Source: Holtermannia corniformis | Lineage: Eukaryota; Basidiomycota; Tremellomycetes; Holtermanniales | NCBI GenBank assembly: GCA_001599935.1 | Contig: BCIJ01000033.1 | Coordinates: 1-64,000 of the forward strand | Length of the DNA stretch: 64,000 bases | Direction of reading: 5' to 3' | Shown: positions 21,401 through 32,730 of the stretch, piece by piece | Layout: each line of letters opens with the position of its first letter | Numbering within the stretch: the first letter of the stretch is position 1 | Translations under genes and position numbers: made by a program | Notes under the pieces: generated by a model | Told to the model about the DNA's origin: nothing | Databases searched by the model: none | The model's input: the letters and a program-made list of their open reading frames with translations, nothing else

Positions 21401-23810
21401 GGTCAGTCGCTACGGACGGGTGGCGACGCTCAAGGACTGACTGTTGCTTCCTGCGCCTGCATCATTGTCGCCAATGCGCATTGGCTTCCTACACACGCCG
21501 CATACCCCGAGATTGAGTCTTCTGGGTCCGTCGGCCTTTGGGACTGGACCATAGACTGCGACGAAACACGCCTGCGATTTGTGAGCAGCACACACTTGAT
21601 TGATACTCCACGCACCTCATGCAAAGCATGCCCGCATTCTGGTACCACATGCGGCTTCTCGCCGGGCAAGCGATACGTAAAGCCAAGACTTTCAACGCAG
21701 ATTGGACAGGTCTCGTCGTCATCGTGACTGTCCTCTTCGCTAACGAGGTTAACCTGGTGGGCAGGCTGGGCGCTGATGATCGGCGGCATCATGGCTCGGT
21801 CTTGATGAGGATGTGGATTCGCTGGGGAATAGTGATGGGGAAGGACAATCGTCGTCGGGTGCGGTGGCGATGGGGGCGCGAGTGTGGTCGCGAAAGGATG
21901 CGTCGACTTGGTCGAGGCCGATACGACTGACTGGCCCGAAGTCGTCGATGAGACGGTGCCCGAGCGGACCGATCGAGCACCGCGTGGTACACTGTAACCC
22001 GGCTGCAAGGACGCTTCCTTTCGTCGAGGAAAGGTACGATGGGCAGCGTGCGCAGGGTAATCAGCCTCTTCGTAGACTGTATTGATGCGGCTTTTTGACT
22101 CTGGCGATTGCCAAGGCGGGTTGAACTCTCGCGAGGGTGGCGACAAAGGGGAGAGCCTGCCGGGACTGTGTGCCGAACGAGTGTGGGGATCGACGGCGAA
22201 GGAGTCCAAAGTGGCTGTGTCGTCGTCGAGTGTGTGACCTACAACACTCTCTGGATAGCCTGATGGACTCGACCAAGCGCTGACGCTGGTCCCTGCCGAG
22301 GACCAAGTGACAGATGGCAACGACCGTGAATGCGTCAAGGGGGTCGATCGGACTGATGACGGGGGTACAGGTCTTGATGGCTTGCGTTGACCAAAGTTGA
22401 GCGCCGGTGTGATGTAGCGATTAGAAGATGTCGGGGGCAGGAACGAGTCGTAGTGGGACATTGATCGCGGCAGGCGGTCGCTGATCGCGGCGGGTGGTAG
22501 CGTTTCAGGCGAACAAAAGGACAATGACGGTGTTCGACAATGAGCGCCAGCGGGCCGTGCGCTGTCCTGCTCGACTGGCGGTGATGGAGGTAGCGCCGGG
22601 AGGGTACAGAGCTCGGCGAAGGTTGTCGCGACCGGCCGCGTTTCGTCGTCGGTAGAGGAGAGTTTCACACCGTGCTCTTGAGACGGCGGCGGCGAAGGAA
22701 AACACTCGAGCAGTACGGATAGGGGCGAGGGTGGCGACGAGCACGGACCGGCTGATGGCTGTGCAGAGACCGCCAAGGACGCAATGCTCGACACTGTCGA
22801 GTGAGTCGAAGCCAGTGATCGTACACTGCAGGGTCTCGAAAGCTCTACAGCAGGCAACAATCGGTGCTGCTGCTCGGCGCCCTCGCCGCGAAGCTCGCCT
22901 TGTGAGGGTTGGCTGACCTGGACACTAGCTGCGTGCTCAACAAGCACCCCCGAGTCTGACGGTACGACCGTGCAGGCCAGGGCGGACGCCGGTTCAAGGG
23001 TTGGCAAGTCAGATCGTACATCGCTTGCGTCGACTGCACTGCTGTTTCCCTGCTCGCCTGCCCGAAAACTCATCCTATCACAAGCAGGCGCATGGCTCTG
23101 CTCTGTGGGAGAGAGCTCGAGCTCAAAGCTGAGGTCCATGTCGTCTGGGATGCTGAGCACGGACGGGGACCGAGCATCAAGCGCCACAGCGGACTGATCG
23201 TCGGCCGTCACGCCCAGGGGTCCCTCGGCGGCCGTCACGCCGTGTGCCATCTCGAGTTTCAAGTCGCCGAGCAGGTCGATGGTGAAGACAAGCGCAGATT
23301 CGCGCCGGTAGGGATACGAGTGTCGGTGTGAACTTGGTGATTGATCGACGACCGGATCGGATCCTTCAGACAGGGACTGCGTTCGTCTCCCAGAGGGTTC
23401 CAAGACGGCAGAGTCTTCAGCCCCTTCATCCGCGGGCACGTCGGGCTTTGCGAACAATGCGCGGCGCATGGTCTGCGTCGGTCGACAAAGCTGGCAATCG
23501 TTTCATCCTGTGTCCAAACCTCTTTACTCGCTCGCATTGTCCGAATGTGCCCTGTGGATCGAACAATGGCGCCTCGCTGTAGAAGACAAAAGGCATCACA
23601 ACGCTCGGGCCGTTTAAGGTTTGGTCGGCGCCGGGCGTGTGGCACTTTGTCTGGTGGCACACGCCGGGATGCAAAACCCAGAGGCTCGTGCTCGACCTGG
23701 AACAGTCTCCGACGGTATGTAGGCACCGGTGCAACGTCTACCAGTGATGAACGGCCAATATGGAGTACAAAGCTCACCCGCTGAGAGTTTCCCCGTTGAC
23801 CGCGCTCCAT
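18443..23810 (-). CDS. RING-H2 / PH / VWA scaffold protein, Far1/Ste5-like
   Basis: Exons read downward: upstream part ending at 23528, then 23490-21616, 21571-21442, 21391-19603, 19557-19455, 19409-18614 and 18562-18443. The 5' end is unresolved between about 23530 and 23810. After a 600-residue Ser/Pro-rich region comes a RING-H2 finger: CPIC, CGHALHEAC and CGVC, split by the intron 21615-21572. A PH domain follows (VDYKVHGLDG...FHVYLFQDALICVS...SFILTFRDRSSHETWKRSLTRL). Next is a von Willebrand A-type domain (PLDLAVVMSVPS...KASLSFVLSLLGPKDRISIV) whose metal-binding DxSxS is not conserved. This order is that of yeast Far1 and Ste5, scaffolds of the pheromone MAP-kinase pathway. The assignment is by architecture only. 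The C-terminus ends NLSGEWSSRS. Confidence 0.7.
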
Positions 23811-24185
23811 GTTCCCTTACTCTCTGTTCCCGTTCACCTTATTCACTCGTTCAACATCTCTTGTCCTGATAGTACCAGCTACCCCTGTCATCCCACACTG
23901 CAACAGTCCAGGCCAAGCGACGCTACTCGCCTCGTCTCGCACTACGACGCTCGTGACGGCCACCCGGGCTCGTAGTGAACCAACGCCGCTCGACCTCGCG
24001 GAGGGGGGCTCGACACTTCGGTTACGTCGACTGGCGCGCCGAGTCTAGTTACACTTGCTCCCAGTCGGGGCCTGCTGGCAATCTGTGGACGAGACTCGCC
24101 GAATGTAATCCACTTTATTCGTCCAGCTACTTTGGAACTTTCCGCCTCGATTGGGTGAGTCAGTACGTTACACAACAGCAGAGAC
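23811..24185. other. Upstream region of the Far1-like gene and of the unknown gene
   Basis: About 375 bp. A plus-strand frame around 24040-24160 (NLWTRLAECNPLYSSSYFGT) looks codon-like and may be a 5' exon of the next gene, but I cannot join it in frame. Confidence 0.3.
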
Positions 24186-26326
24186 ATGGTTACTGAGATT
24201 ACTTCAGATGGCTCGCCGGCGCATAAGACGATATCTACTCTCCGTTCTGGAACAGTCGTCATCTCTTGTCTACCAGTGGGTGATGCAGCGACATTTACAT
24301 CTGTGCTCGGAGCGTACGCTCACAAATCATAGGTACTTCTGTCATTAGTGCTCTTAGTGCTCACGCTACAGTATGGACCAAGTACCAACAGATTCAATGA
24401 TAATCCACTTCTGCGCCCACGCAACGTCACAGTCCGTGCCTGTTGTTTCTTAATCCTTCGTTCCTTGATAGGGGCAATTGCGATCTATGTGGTTAATCAC
24501 TGACTTTACCATGGCCTTCAATATGACTCGTGCCGGGAGGATACAGGCCGACCAGGTATGCTGGAACGACCTCAAGAGTATCAGCACACCTGGTTCACCG
24601 TCCCTCACCTTCACTCCCCAGTCCGATGAAAGGCTGCCAGAAGGGTTGCTCCGCAGGACTGAAGAGGCTAGAGACCTCTACTATCAAAGTGTAGGCTCGG
24701 GAATTGCAGATGGGAAGCTGACCAACAGGGTGTCGGCTACACTGCGGGTAGCAGGCACTTTACTGCGCTCTTCGCCGAAAGTCTTCGAGAGTACACTGCT
24801 AGTCAGCTTCCCCATCCCTATACCGTGGAATACGTTGAGAATGCTGCCATCGACGTTGGCGTGCCGGGTATTGGGCGTGTAGCGGCGAAGATTGACTATG
24901 GGTACCTACTAGTGAAAAAAGGCAAGGTCTGGATATCTTTGCCAAGCTGATTGTTTAGGCGAATGGCGTGGACACGACGCGAATGCAGGGTTTTCGCTGG
25001 CCGTCATAGCCGTACGACCGTCGGAGGGATGGGAGGTGGAAGAACCTGATCCCGAGTCGCCTTATCCTCCAGATCCACCTGGTGCTTGTATAGGGGTGTC
25101 GCTCAAAGATGAACCCCGCGCCGTTCTAACGGCTGTTGCGTTGCGCTCATACGTCAAGTACGTTGGCACCTTTCGGTAGAGGCTAACGTCAGCTCCCGAT
25201 ATGGCTACTGCGCGTTGGTTCATCGTGCATTCGTCAAACTTTTTGTTGCGGAAGCGACTCCCACCGGTGAATTTTGTGTTCACCGGGTGTTGTTCGGGGG
25301 ACACGCTATGCAGCAGCGCATGGACGTTGAACGCGGTTTCTTCTCCGATTCGCGCGCATGCTTAGCGCCCATCGTACGTCATGTTCAAGCGCAACCACCT
25401 TTTGTAGATTCAGCTAACTCCCGAAGATCGGCGATCCGAATAAAATTCCTCGCTTCCTCAGTCGCTACCGCGTCCGTCCGTCCCGTCTACGCCGGCCCTC
25501 ATCCGATCCGCAATTACGCGTGTCTCCCAAATCCCCTCCGCGTCGATGCTCTACAGAGTCCTTCCCCATCAGCACCTTTGCGGCCAAGCTCAACAAATCG
25601 CTCGCCGAGATTTCGCACCTGTGGCGGATTGCGGTTGATCCCGAATATGACGTTGCAGTGGAACGCGGACGGGGCGATGCTACGTGGACAGTGAAGGCTC
25701 CCTACAAAAAGAGCATCGGCGATGAGGCGAATAGGGATCCACACTGGAATGGCGCTGGGCGAGGCGAAGCCAGCGGCACCAAGGCTGCCGAAAATGCTGC
25801 AACGAGCAAAGGCGATGGGGCGGTAGGCAAGCATCAAATCACGAAACTGATTCCTTCCAGTCGTGGAGAGCAAGGCCATGATGGAGAAGGACAAAGTCAA
25901 GTCCCTGATGAGGGCCTGAGGGCTGCGGGTACAGCGGACGACACCAACGGAGTTGCTGGAGGAAGTGATGACCGCAGCGGTCATGTGAACGGCGTTCAAT
26001 CAAGTTCGGTGCAAGATTTCATTGGGCACGACGAGGAACGGGCCGAGTCGAGCAGCACTGGCGACGGCGGAGAGGACCGCGAAAAGAAACGGGGGGGACA
26101 GCGGTCCAAACGGCACACCGAGCGGGTTGGTAACGGACATGAGGATGACGACGTGCGGGATGGCGCGGAACGGGGCGGAAAGAGCAGTGCTGAGAAGAAG
26201 GGGGACAAGACGCCTGGCGTAGCAGCCAAGGCCCAACGGCCAAAGACCGGGGAGCCGAGACCAGGCCTTGTGGAGCGTTTCATCAACCGTGCGAGTCGGA
26301 TCTTCAAGCCCAAGAAAAAAGACTGA
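24186..26326 (+). CDS. Unrecognised multi-exon gene (copy A of a duplicated family)
   Basis: Parts supported by frame and splice sites: a first exon from ATG 24186 (MVTEITSDGSPAHKTISTLR...); a middle exon with SLREYTASQLPHPYTVEYVE; then EWRGHDANAGFSLAVIAVRP and VSLKDEPRAVLTAVALRSYV (to about 25155). After an acceptor at about 25192 comes SRYGYCALVHRAFVKLFVAE...VHRVLFGGHAMQQRMDVERG. Finally an intron (GTACGT...CTAACTCCCGAAG) joins to IGDPNKIPRFLSRYRVRPSR and a long hydrophilic tail ending IFKPKKKD. The tail (about 250 residues, Gly/Ser/Asp/Lys-rich) is probably disordered. I do not recognise the family, and exon borders between 24270 and 24960 are uncertain. The best evidence that it is real is the decayed second copy at 26.4-26.8 kb, which conserves the same blocks in the same order. 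Confidence 0.5.
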
Positions 26327-26421
26327 TTGCGCGTACCTGTGTTTGTAATCTTGTCCGATGAAGCTGTACGATGTGCCCCACCTGCGCCGCCTCCATTGGT
26401 CCAACTTTCATTGCGCTTCAG

Positions 26422-26800
26422 GCTCCCAGCGATCCTGCGGATGCCTTCTCGGACGTATCCCATAGCGACGAGCCTCGTGCCATCCTGACTGGTGCTGCGC
26501 TACGTCTCCACACCAAGTAAGATTGAAGCCTCAGACACACTAAACCAACCTCTGCTCGCGACACGGGTACTGCGCATCAACGCATCGCGCAATTGTCAAG
26601 GTCTTCACTGCAGAAAGAACCTCGTTCGGCGACTCGCGTGTTCATCGGGTGGTCTTGGTGGGCATGCCATGCAGCAACGCACGGGCGTGACCCGAGGCTT
26701 CTTCTCTGGTCATGTGTATGTTTGACATCCGCAGTGTCAAGGGCGAAAGATAAAGCACATTTGACCTTCGAAGATGGCGGATCCAGATTAACTCTCGCAC
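26422..26800 (+). pseudogene. Decayed partial copy (copy B) of the preceding unknown gene
   Basis: Blocks parallel copy A: HSDEPRAILTGAALRLHTK (A: LKDEPRAVLTAVALRSYVK), then after a gap GYCASTHRAIVKVFTAERTS (A: GYCALVHRAFVKLFVAEATP) and VHRVV...HAMQQR. The 3' splice site before GYCAS reads CCTCTG where copy A has CGTCAG, so the AG is lost. One base is missing before the HAMQQR block, and the next exon (after CTTCGAAG) reaches a stop within five codons. The upstream half and the long tail are missing or unrecognisable. I infer an old tandem duplication that has become a pseudogene. Confidence 0.6.
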
Positions 26801-27122
26801 ACTCTTCTCTTCGAAGCCTCAAACGGCCAGCGTCAGACTGGCAATTGCGCGCGATCTCCAAAATGCCGCAGCGCCTCTGTTCTCTCAACGACCCTCCCAC
26901 TCAGAAGCACGCAGCGAACCTTGGCAGGCCGGCTGCCGAGCTGACACAGATGGGGCCCGATCCATTGGGTCCTGTCGCTTGCTTGACTGAGGGCGGCGAA
27001 TAGAGTGGCGAAGGGTACAACTCGAGAAGACTGGGATTGAGGACAAGGAGCGGATGAGCAGAACAAGTGAGGTTACTGGCCTCAACTGGGGCCGCGATGG
27101 GGCAGCCGGATTGTTCCACCGG

Positions 27123-27376
27123 CTATAGCGCGTTGCTTAGCAAGGGAGACGCCACGGGGGTGAGCCGGACCATCGCGCGATCAAGGTAGACAATTGCCAT
27201 GGAGAGGAAGGGCGGGGTAAGAGCAACGACGATGAAGACGGCGCAGGGAAGGTAGAGGATTTTAAGTGGATAACGCTGATCATGACGTGGGGCACGACAA
27301 CGGCAAGGATGCCGGGCGAGACGAGCAGAGCGGTGCGGGCGATGGTGTGCCGAACGCAAAGTAGGTCCAAGGGCAA
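27123..27376 (-). CDS. Small membrane-protein remnant or unresolved gene
   Basis: Two overlapping minus frames carry hydrophobic segments: TIARTALLVSPGILAVVVPH, then, in the other frame, YPLKILYLPCAVFIVVALTP and a stop at 27123. A 26-nt GT-AG segment or a frameshift would join them. The arrangement 'RxxLLxxPGxL...PxxM ... PLxxxxxxCxxF...P' faintly recalls the C-terminal helices of sideroflexins. A full-length sideroflexin would not fit before the glyoxalase gene, however, so at best it is a fragment. Treat as uncertain. Confidence 0.25.
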
Positions 27377-27559
27377 ATCAAACGCACAATCCCTCCCAGG
27401 AGAAGATGATCAGACAGTGAGACCTCCACTCGAAGCGAGCGAGCAAACGTCCCGTGACGTCGGCAACTACCGCCCATGCTCCGCTCGCTGGGTTCTATCG
27501 CTCGTCTTCGTTCGACAACACAACAAACCCGTCCACCTTGCATCTTGAAGCATACGAGA

Positions 27560-28286
27560 ATGGCGTCTTCTAATGCGACTGCGAACTTCCGGCTCAACCA
27601 TACAATGTTGCGAGTCAAGGACATCAAGAAAAGGTGGGCGTTATTGTCAGAACGGTGCAATGTGGGCGGCTGATACCGTCCACTCACTCAGTCTGGAGTT
27701 CTACACCAAGGTGCTCGGGATGGAGGTAGGCTTATGCGAGAGCCAGCAAGGCTTCCATCACTCACGCACGTCAGCTCATCCACGAGAGTCCTGGCAGTGA
27801 CTTTTGCAACTACTTTCTTGCATTCGACACCTCGAACGGCAAGTTGAGTGCAGAAGAAAAGAAGGCGCAGAAGTTTGCACGCGAGGGTGTGCTCGAGCTG
27901 TGCCACAACTTTGGGACTGGTATGCTCGTGCCAAGCCGTCGTCATTAGAGTTGACGCCATCGTAGAAAACGATCCCAACTTCAAGGGCTACATCTCTGGC
28001 AATGAGGAGCCGCATCGTGGCTTCGGTCACATTGCCGTGTCTGTGGACGACGTGCAAACGGCGTGTGATCGCTTCGAGGAGCTCGGCGTGAACTTCAAGA
28101 AGAGGCCGCAAGACGGAAAAATGAGGCACATTGCCTTCATCCTGGATCCTGATGGTACGTTGGGCAATGCAGCATGTGGTACATTGCTAATGACAACATC
28201 AGGATGTGAGTTGCTACAGGTACATCGCACAGCATGCTGATGCGAGACCAGATTGGGTTGAGATTGTTCCCAATGGCGGCTTTTGA
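27560..28286 (+). CDS. GLO1: Lactoylglutathione lyase (glyoxalase I)
   Basis: Exons 27560-27633, 27692-27725, 27775-27919, 27966-28154, 28203-28205 and 28252-28286 give exactly 480 nt, 159 aa. The four metal ligands of the yeast/human type are all visible: His in NHTMLRVKD, Glu in [10 protein letters not shown], His in [12 protein letters not shown] and Glu in YWVEIV. It is the single-domain, short eukaryotic form, turning the methylglyoxal-glutathione hemithioacetal into S-lactoylglutathione in the cytosol. Exon 5 is the trinucleotide GAT. Its first two bases complete Gly and its last base starts Tyr of the conserved DPDGYW motif. Skipping it would keep the frame but give DPDDW. The gene lies between a membrane-protein remnant and convergent NPR3. 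Confidence 0.9.
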
Positions 28287-28384
28287 TTGCCAGTGTAATA
28301 TCCGGGTTGATGCGGGGTGGGGTATGAACAGCAGATGCGTGTGAAGATGTCATGGATGAAAGAACGTGACAAGCTGCACTTCTG

Positions 28385-31368
28385 TCAGCGCCCCCGATAG
28401 TGCGATGATGTCGGTGAACGGCTCACGTCATGTTCGAATAGCTTCATGATTCTGTCCAGATCTCGACGGTGCATACCCGTTCGGTACAGGATTTCGTCCG
28501 GCGTGGTTCTCCCGTCAAAGAACTGCAGACACCTGGTACTCGTCAGTATGGGAAGTAGACAGTGTATGTTGGACCTACAATTCAAACTTGCTTGCCCACA
28601 CCTCATCTTGGGCGTCTTTGATGACCCGCAGCCATCGAGCTTCTTCCTTTTGCGCCTTGCCGGGCTTGAATATGAACGAGTCTTCATAGGACGGTGGCAA
28701 CGGCGGATCTTGTTCTTCCATTGAGTAGGTAACCACCTCGGAAGTACTTGCGTTTGCGAGATCATCGTCCCGGTCTGAATCAAGCTCGAGGTCGCTCAAA
28801 TCACCGATGGTCAGGACTGAGCCCCTGCGATCTGCCGTAGCTGCTGCTGGAGGAGGCACTGTGACGAATGGCTGGGAGACAGACTCTGCCTTTGGAGTTT
28901 CCATATCGGCTACCAGCTCGCGCTGCCGTTGCAAACGTCGGAGCCACTTTTGTCGACCACGGGTCCATGCTCGTCGCCAAGCTTCAGCTTTGACTTCCTT
29001 GCGGGCTAGGATGCGAACGCGCATGTGAACCTGCACGAGCAAGTCATGTCGGAGAAGCCAAAGGAGCGCGTCGAGATAGACCTGTCGGGTGTCTGCCGTT
29101 GGGTTGCTAGCCAGCATTGCTTTGAAAGGCTGTGGCGTCGCAGACAGCTTGGCCATGAAGGCAGGGAATGGCAGCAGAGAAGGAAAGTGTCCGTTGAACC
29201 GCGCAGTGTAGCCTGCGATACTGATGCTGGCCCAATTAGAGTGTGTTTGTGCTAGAGAGCACTCACGGTCGTTTAGTAACTGTCGTCGGCATGTATACAC
29301 CTCGAAAACGCGGTGTAACAACGTCAATGAGCCGAGCTTGCCTAGAGTAGACAAGATCGCGTGCTAGCGGCAGCACGACGGTGTCAATATCAAGCATGAG
29401 CGAGTCGGCAATGTCGAATAATCTGCAGAATATGTGAATTGCAGATCACGGTGTCAAGTATCACTCACGGCTTTGATACGTCCAGTGCTTCGATGAACAC
29501 CCGTCGCAACACGGCGTCCTCGCCGTCGGCTGCTGCTTCTTGGAGTTCGAGCGAGTTTTGTCGAGATCCGGAAAAGACGATACCTAGACCAGCAAGATCT
29601 TCCTCTCGCTCATCTCGTCGCGCTTGAACTGTCGACTCATCCTCGAGTGGCAGCAATGTTTTCCAGGGCTCGACGTCGACCTCTTTGCTGACCCTGCTTG
29701 CTTTTGTGCGTTCTTCGAATAGTCCACGATCCCAACCGTCCACGCCTCCTAGACTATCAGACTCGTATGCATCGTCGGACGAGACTGAGCCAGCGCCGTC
29801 GTCAGAGTTTCCCCACTGAGTCCAAGCTTCTGCTGTTGAATCTTCTGCTCTGGCCGAGAGGTGTATAGTCAAAAAGTGGTCGGCGACGGGGACAGATAAG
29901 GTCGTGGGCAAGGTTGTGAGCTGTGTTGGAGGATGAAGCGCATGGTGTCTCAATGTGTTGAACAGGGCGGCCAATGACCGTGCGAGTGCAGAGGTTTGAA
30001 TGACGCTTTGCAAGCAATGCAAGATGGGCACCTCTGTGCGACCCGTCAACATTCAACTCCACAAGGTGCATAGGCCTCACTTCTCTGATAACAGTCTTCC
30101 CGTATAGCCACGATCTTCTCAACTTCGCGGGCAACCCAGGCGTTGCGACACTGCAGCTCCCAAGCGGCGGCTGTCCACTTGAAAGCTACTTGCGTGTAGA
30201 TCTCGTCGTAAGCACCCTTGCGCTGCTTGTCATTGTCGAGCAGCTGCGCCTCGGCAGTAGGATCCGGTCGGTCGAGAATCAAAACGAGGTGGAAAATCTC
30301 AAGCGAGGGCGCAGGCGACTGTTCGTCCTTTTGTGGCGCTACAGGCGTTGGCTGCCCCTCGACGACGGTGCCCAAGCCTCCTCCAGCCGGAGTTATTCGT
30401 TTATCATCACGCCGACCTGCTCTTCCGCGCGGCGGCCGAGGATCTGCAGCCGGTCCAGCGTCTTCGGCCATTTCATCGTCTTCGCCTTGCGGCATGTCCC
30501 AACGACCATCCAGTCCGACGCTGACTGGATGCCCGATGAAGGCAAGCTCATCGACAATGAGCTCAAACTTTTGATTGCACTCTCCTCGTCGAGGGGTGAG
30601 CAAATCGCTCAAGAAATTGAGCGGGTACGAGAGGGCATGGGTGTAGGATCGAGGGGTAAAGACGTCGAGTGGAGGATGATTGATATTTGACTCGGTATTA
30701 ACATAGGTAGGGCCCAGGGTCGGGGATCCAGGTAGCGAAGTCGAGATGGGTTGGCTTTGCGAGTGGGAGAGCTTTGACCTGCCTGACAAGAGCTGTGGGT
30801 CGTGCTGACCACGCACGGGCGTACCCGCACCGCTGGTGGGGTCGGAATTCGTGACGAGATGGTCTGTTGCCCCACTGAATACGCGCATGTCCTTTTTCGT
30901 CGCCTTTGGAGACGCTTGGGTCTGAGCGCCAAGCGGCGTCCATAAGCCTTGCCCGTCATCATCACTCGAATCAATCGAATCATCATCCTGCTCGGAGAGG
31001 TAGTAAGCTTGGACCCGACTGCTCTGGTCATCGATTTCGTGTTTGCTGTCGGGGACCGGACTCTTGTCTAGGTCATCGTCCTCGCTGCTCAGGATATCAT
31101 CCTTGGGATCAGCCTTGCGGCCTGCACCTTGTCCTTCGGGATCTGTCGTCACGCTCGGTTGCACGGCGGGAATTACAGCTCGTCTGATCCTCCCATGCTT
31201 GGATAAACTGACATTGGGTACACCGTCCGTTGCAGTGTAGGTAGACTTTGGATAGATGGGTTGAGCTAATCGAGGGATGGGCGAGAGTGGATCAGGAGGA
31301 TAGCGAAAGATTGTGCGGCCTCTCGGAGACGAGGTGATGAAGAGTAAGCCGAGTAGATTGTCGGCCAT
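28385..31368 (-). CDS. NPR3: Nitrogen permease regulator 3-like protein (GATOR1/SEACIT subunit)
   Basis: The start MADNLLGLLFITSSPRGRTI FRYPPDP is the hallmark N-terminus of Npr3 (longin-type domain). The first exon runs from 31368 to about 30090 and includes HALSYPLNFLSDLLTP, QKFELIVDELAFIGHPV, LVLILDRP and the helix VAREVEKIVAIREDCYQR. Later exons add FLTIHLSA, RRVFIEALDVSKP, LVYSRQARLIDVVTPRFRGV and the C-terminal winged-helix-like LQFFDGRTTPDEILYRTGM HRRDLDRIMKLF, ending at 28385. Long acidic and Ser-rich insertions (residues about 60-230) are probably disordered. Npr2-Npr3-Iml1 is the GAP for the Gtr1/RagA GTPase and switches off TORC1 when amino acids are scarce. Divergent from the DUF4336 gene. 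Confidence 0.9.
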
Positions 31369-31565
31369 TCCGACGGTTGTTACGAGCTTCGGTTGAGGCC
31401 GTCGACCACGATGGACCGGATGACGCAGCTGAGATCGGTGGCGACCACAGTGTCGACAGACCTACTTCAACGAACTCGATAGCCTGTTCTTACTAGCAAA
31501 AGTACAGCTGAGACGATCCTACTACCATCGCAACGCTGACTTGATCCCTCTTAGCCATCATCATT

Positions 31566-32533
31566 ATGTCAGACATTGTGATCCGCAAGGTGACCGAACA
31601 AATCACCACCTTTAGCAAGCCTTTCGTGCGTCGATTCAGCTTTCCGACCGTCTCGAACTGCCTGCTGATAGAGACAGAGCCGCGGTCTCGTGCCGATCGG
31701 AGGTCGTAGTACCGCGGTCAAACTGCAATCGGGCGATGTGTTTGTGTACGCGTCTACCCCACTATCGGAAGAGACCAAGGCAGCCATTGCTGCCCTCGGC
31801 CCAGTCAAGTGCGTCTGTCTGTGTGTCAGTGCGCATGTATTAATCAATGGTGCCAGGTACATCGTCACACCCGATGCCGAGCACACCATGTTCATCTCAG
31901 AGTATGCGTCTGCTTATCCCGAGGCCAAGTGAGCCTTTGTAACGCGCTACTCCAAGGTGCTCATCACTGTAGGGCCATTGGCGTCGACGGCGTCGAGACC
32001 CAGAAGCCAGACGTCAAATGGGCGGGTCTCTATGGCAAAGGGGGTGAAGGTTTGCAGTATGGGTTCGAGCCCGAGGTCCGCATCCCAGCGTCGGTGATCG
32101 ATTGTCGTTGACGAGACATTGTAGATCTCCCTGCACTATGTGCCAGCGCACCACAACAAGGAGTTGGTAGCCATCCACCACCCGTCCAAGACCCTCGTGC
32201 AGGGCGACATGCTCTTTAACCTTCCGCCGAATGAGCAATACTCCAAGTCCAAGCTTCCGTTCTTGTTCAAGCTCACCGGGAGCGGCTCGAGCATGAGCCC
32301 TGGCGGCGCTCTGCACGCGGCCATGGTCAAGGGCGTGACGCAAGACAAGGCGTGAGTCGGGTGGTCAGCGGCGAGCTACGTCCGACGCGGTTGACACCGA
32401 CGACAGCGCTATGATCGCCCAGCTCAAGCCGATTCACGCGGCCGACTTTACACGCATCATCCCGTGCCATGGCGACGTGATTGAGCGCGAAGGTAGAGTC
32501 GCCTGGGACAAGGTCTGGGGCGCGTACAAGTAG
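31566..32533 (+). CDS. DUF4336 protein (metallo-beta-lactamase-like fold)
   Basis: Six exons with 45-55-nt introns. Residues read ITTFSKPF, LVPIGGRSTAVKLQSGDVFV, YASTPLSEETKAAIAALGPVK, YIVTPDAEHTMFISEYASAYPEAK and ELVAIHHPSKTLVQGDMLFN. LPPNEQYSKSK and FTRIIPCHGDVIE follow. These are the conserved blocks of fungal DUF4336, whose fold resembles metallo-beta-lactamases. The usual HxHxDH motif is absent, and the His residues before HHPSKT and in PCHGD are the likely remaining metal or substrate contacts (inference). No activity is established that I know of. No signal peptide is seen; likely cytosolic. Confidence 0.85.
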
Positions 32534-32730
32534 GCTGCATCAGATGTTTCTAAAGCACGGCGAGAAGGGTTGATGGGGCGGGAGGTGTGTGTGGCCGAAG
32601 CGGGTGTGGTACTGTAGCATCATATAGTCGATGTAGCGCTGGGAAGAGCAAGACGGTTACTCGCCGACCTCCACTCCAATGAGTTGCGCGACTGCTGCGC
32701 GGTCGATGTTTCCTGGCTCAACCAGCAGGC

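Noticed and set aside
25520..26326. A separate 268-aa hydrophilic gene
   Set aside because: The frame is open upstream without an ATG and can be joined in phase 0 to the preceding exon by a GTACGT donor and CTAAC...CGAAG acceptor, so I treat it as the tail of the unknown gene.
27126..27376. A complete sideroflexin gene
   Set aside because: Only the last hydrophobic segments show faint resemblance, and there is no room for the other two thirds before the glyoxalase gene.
30190..30690. Open frame antisense to NPR3
   Set aside because: It is a shadow of the low-complexity part of NPR3, with no signature or splice-site support.
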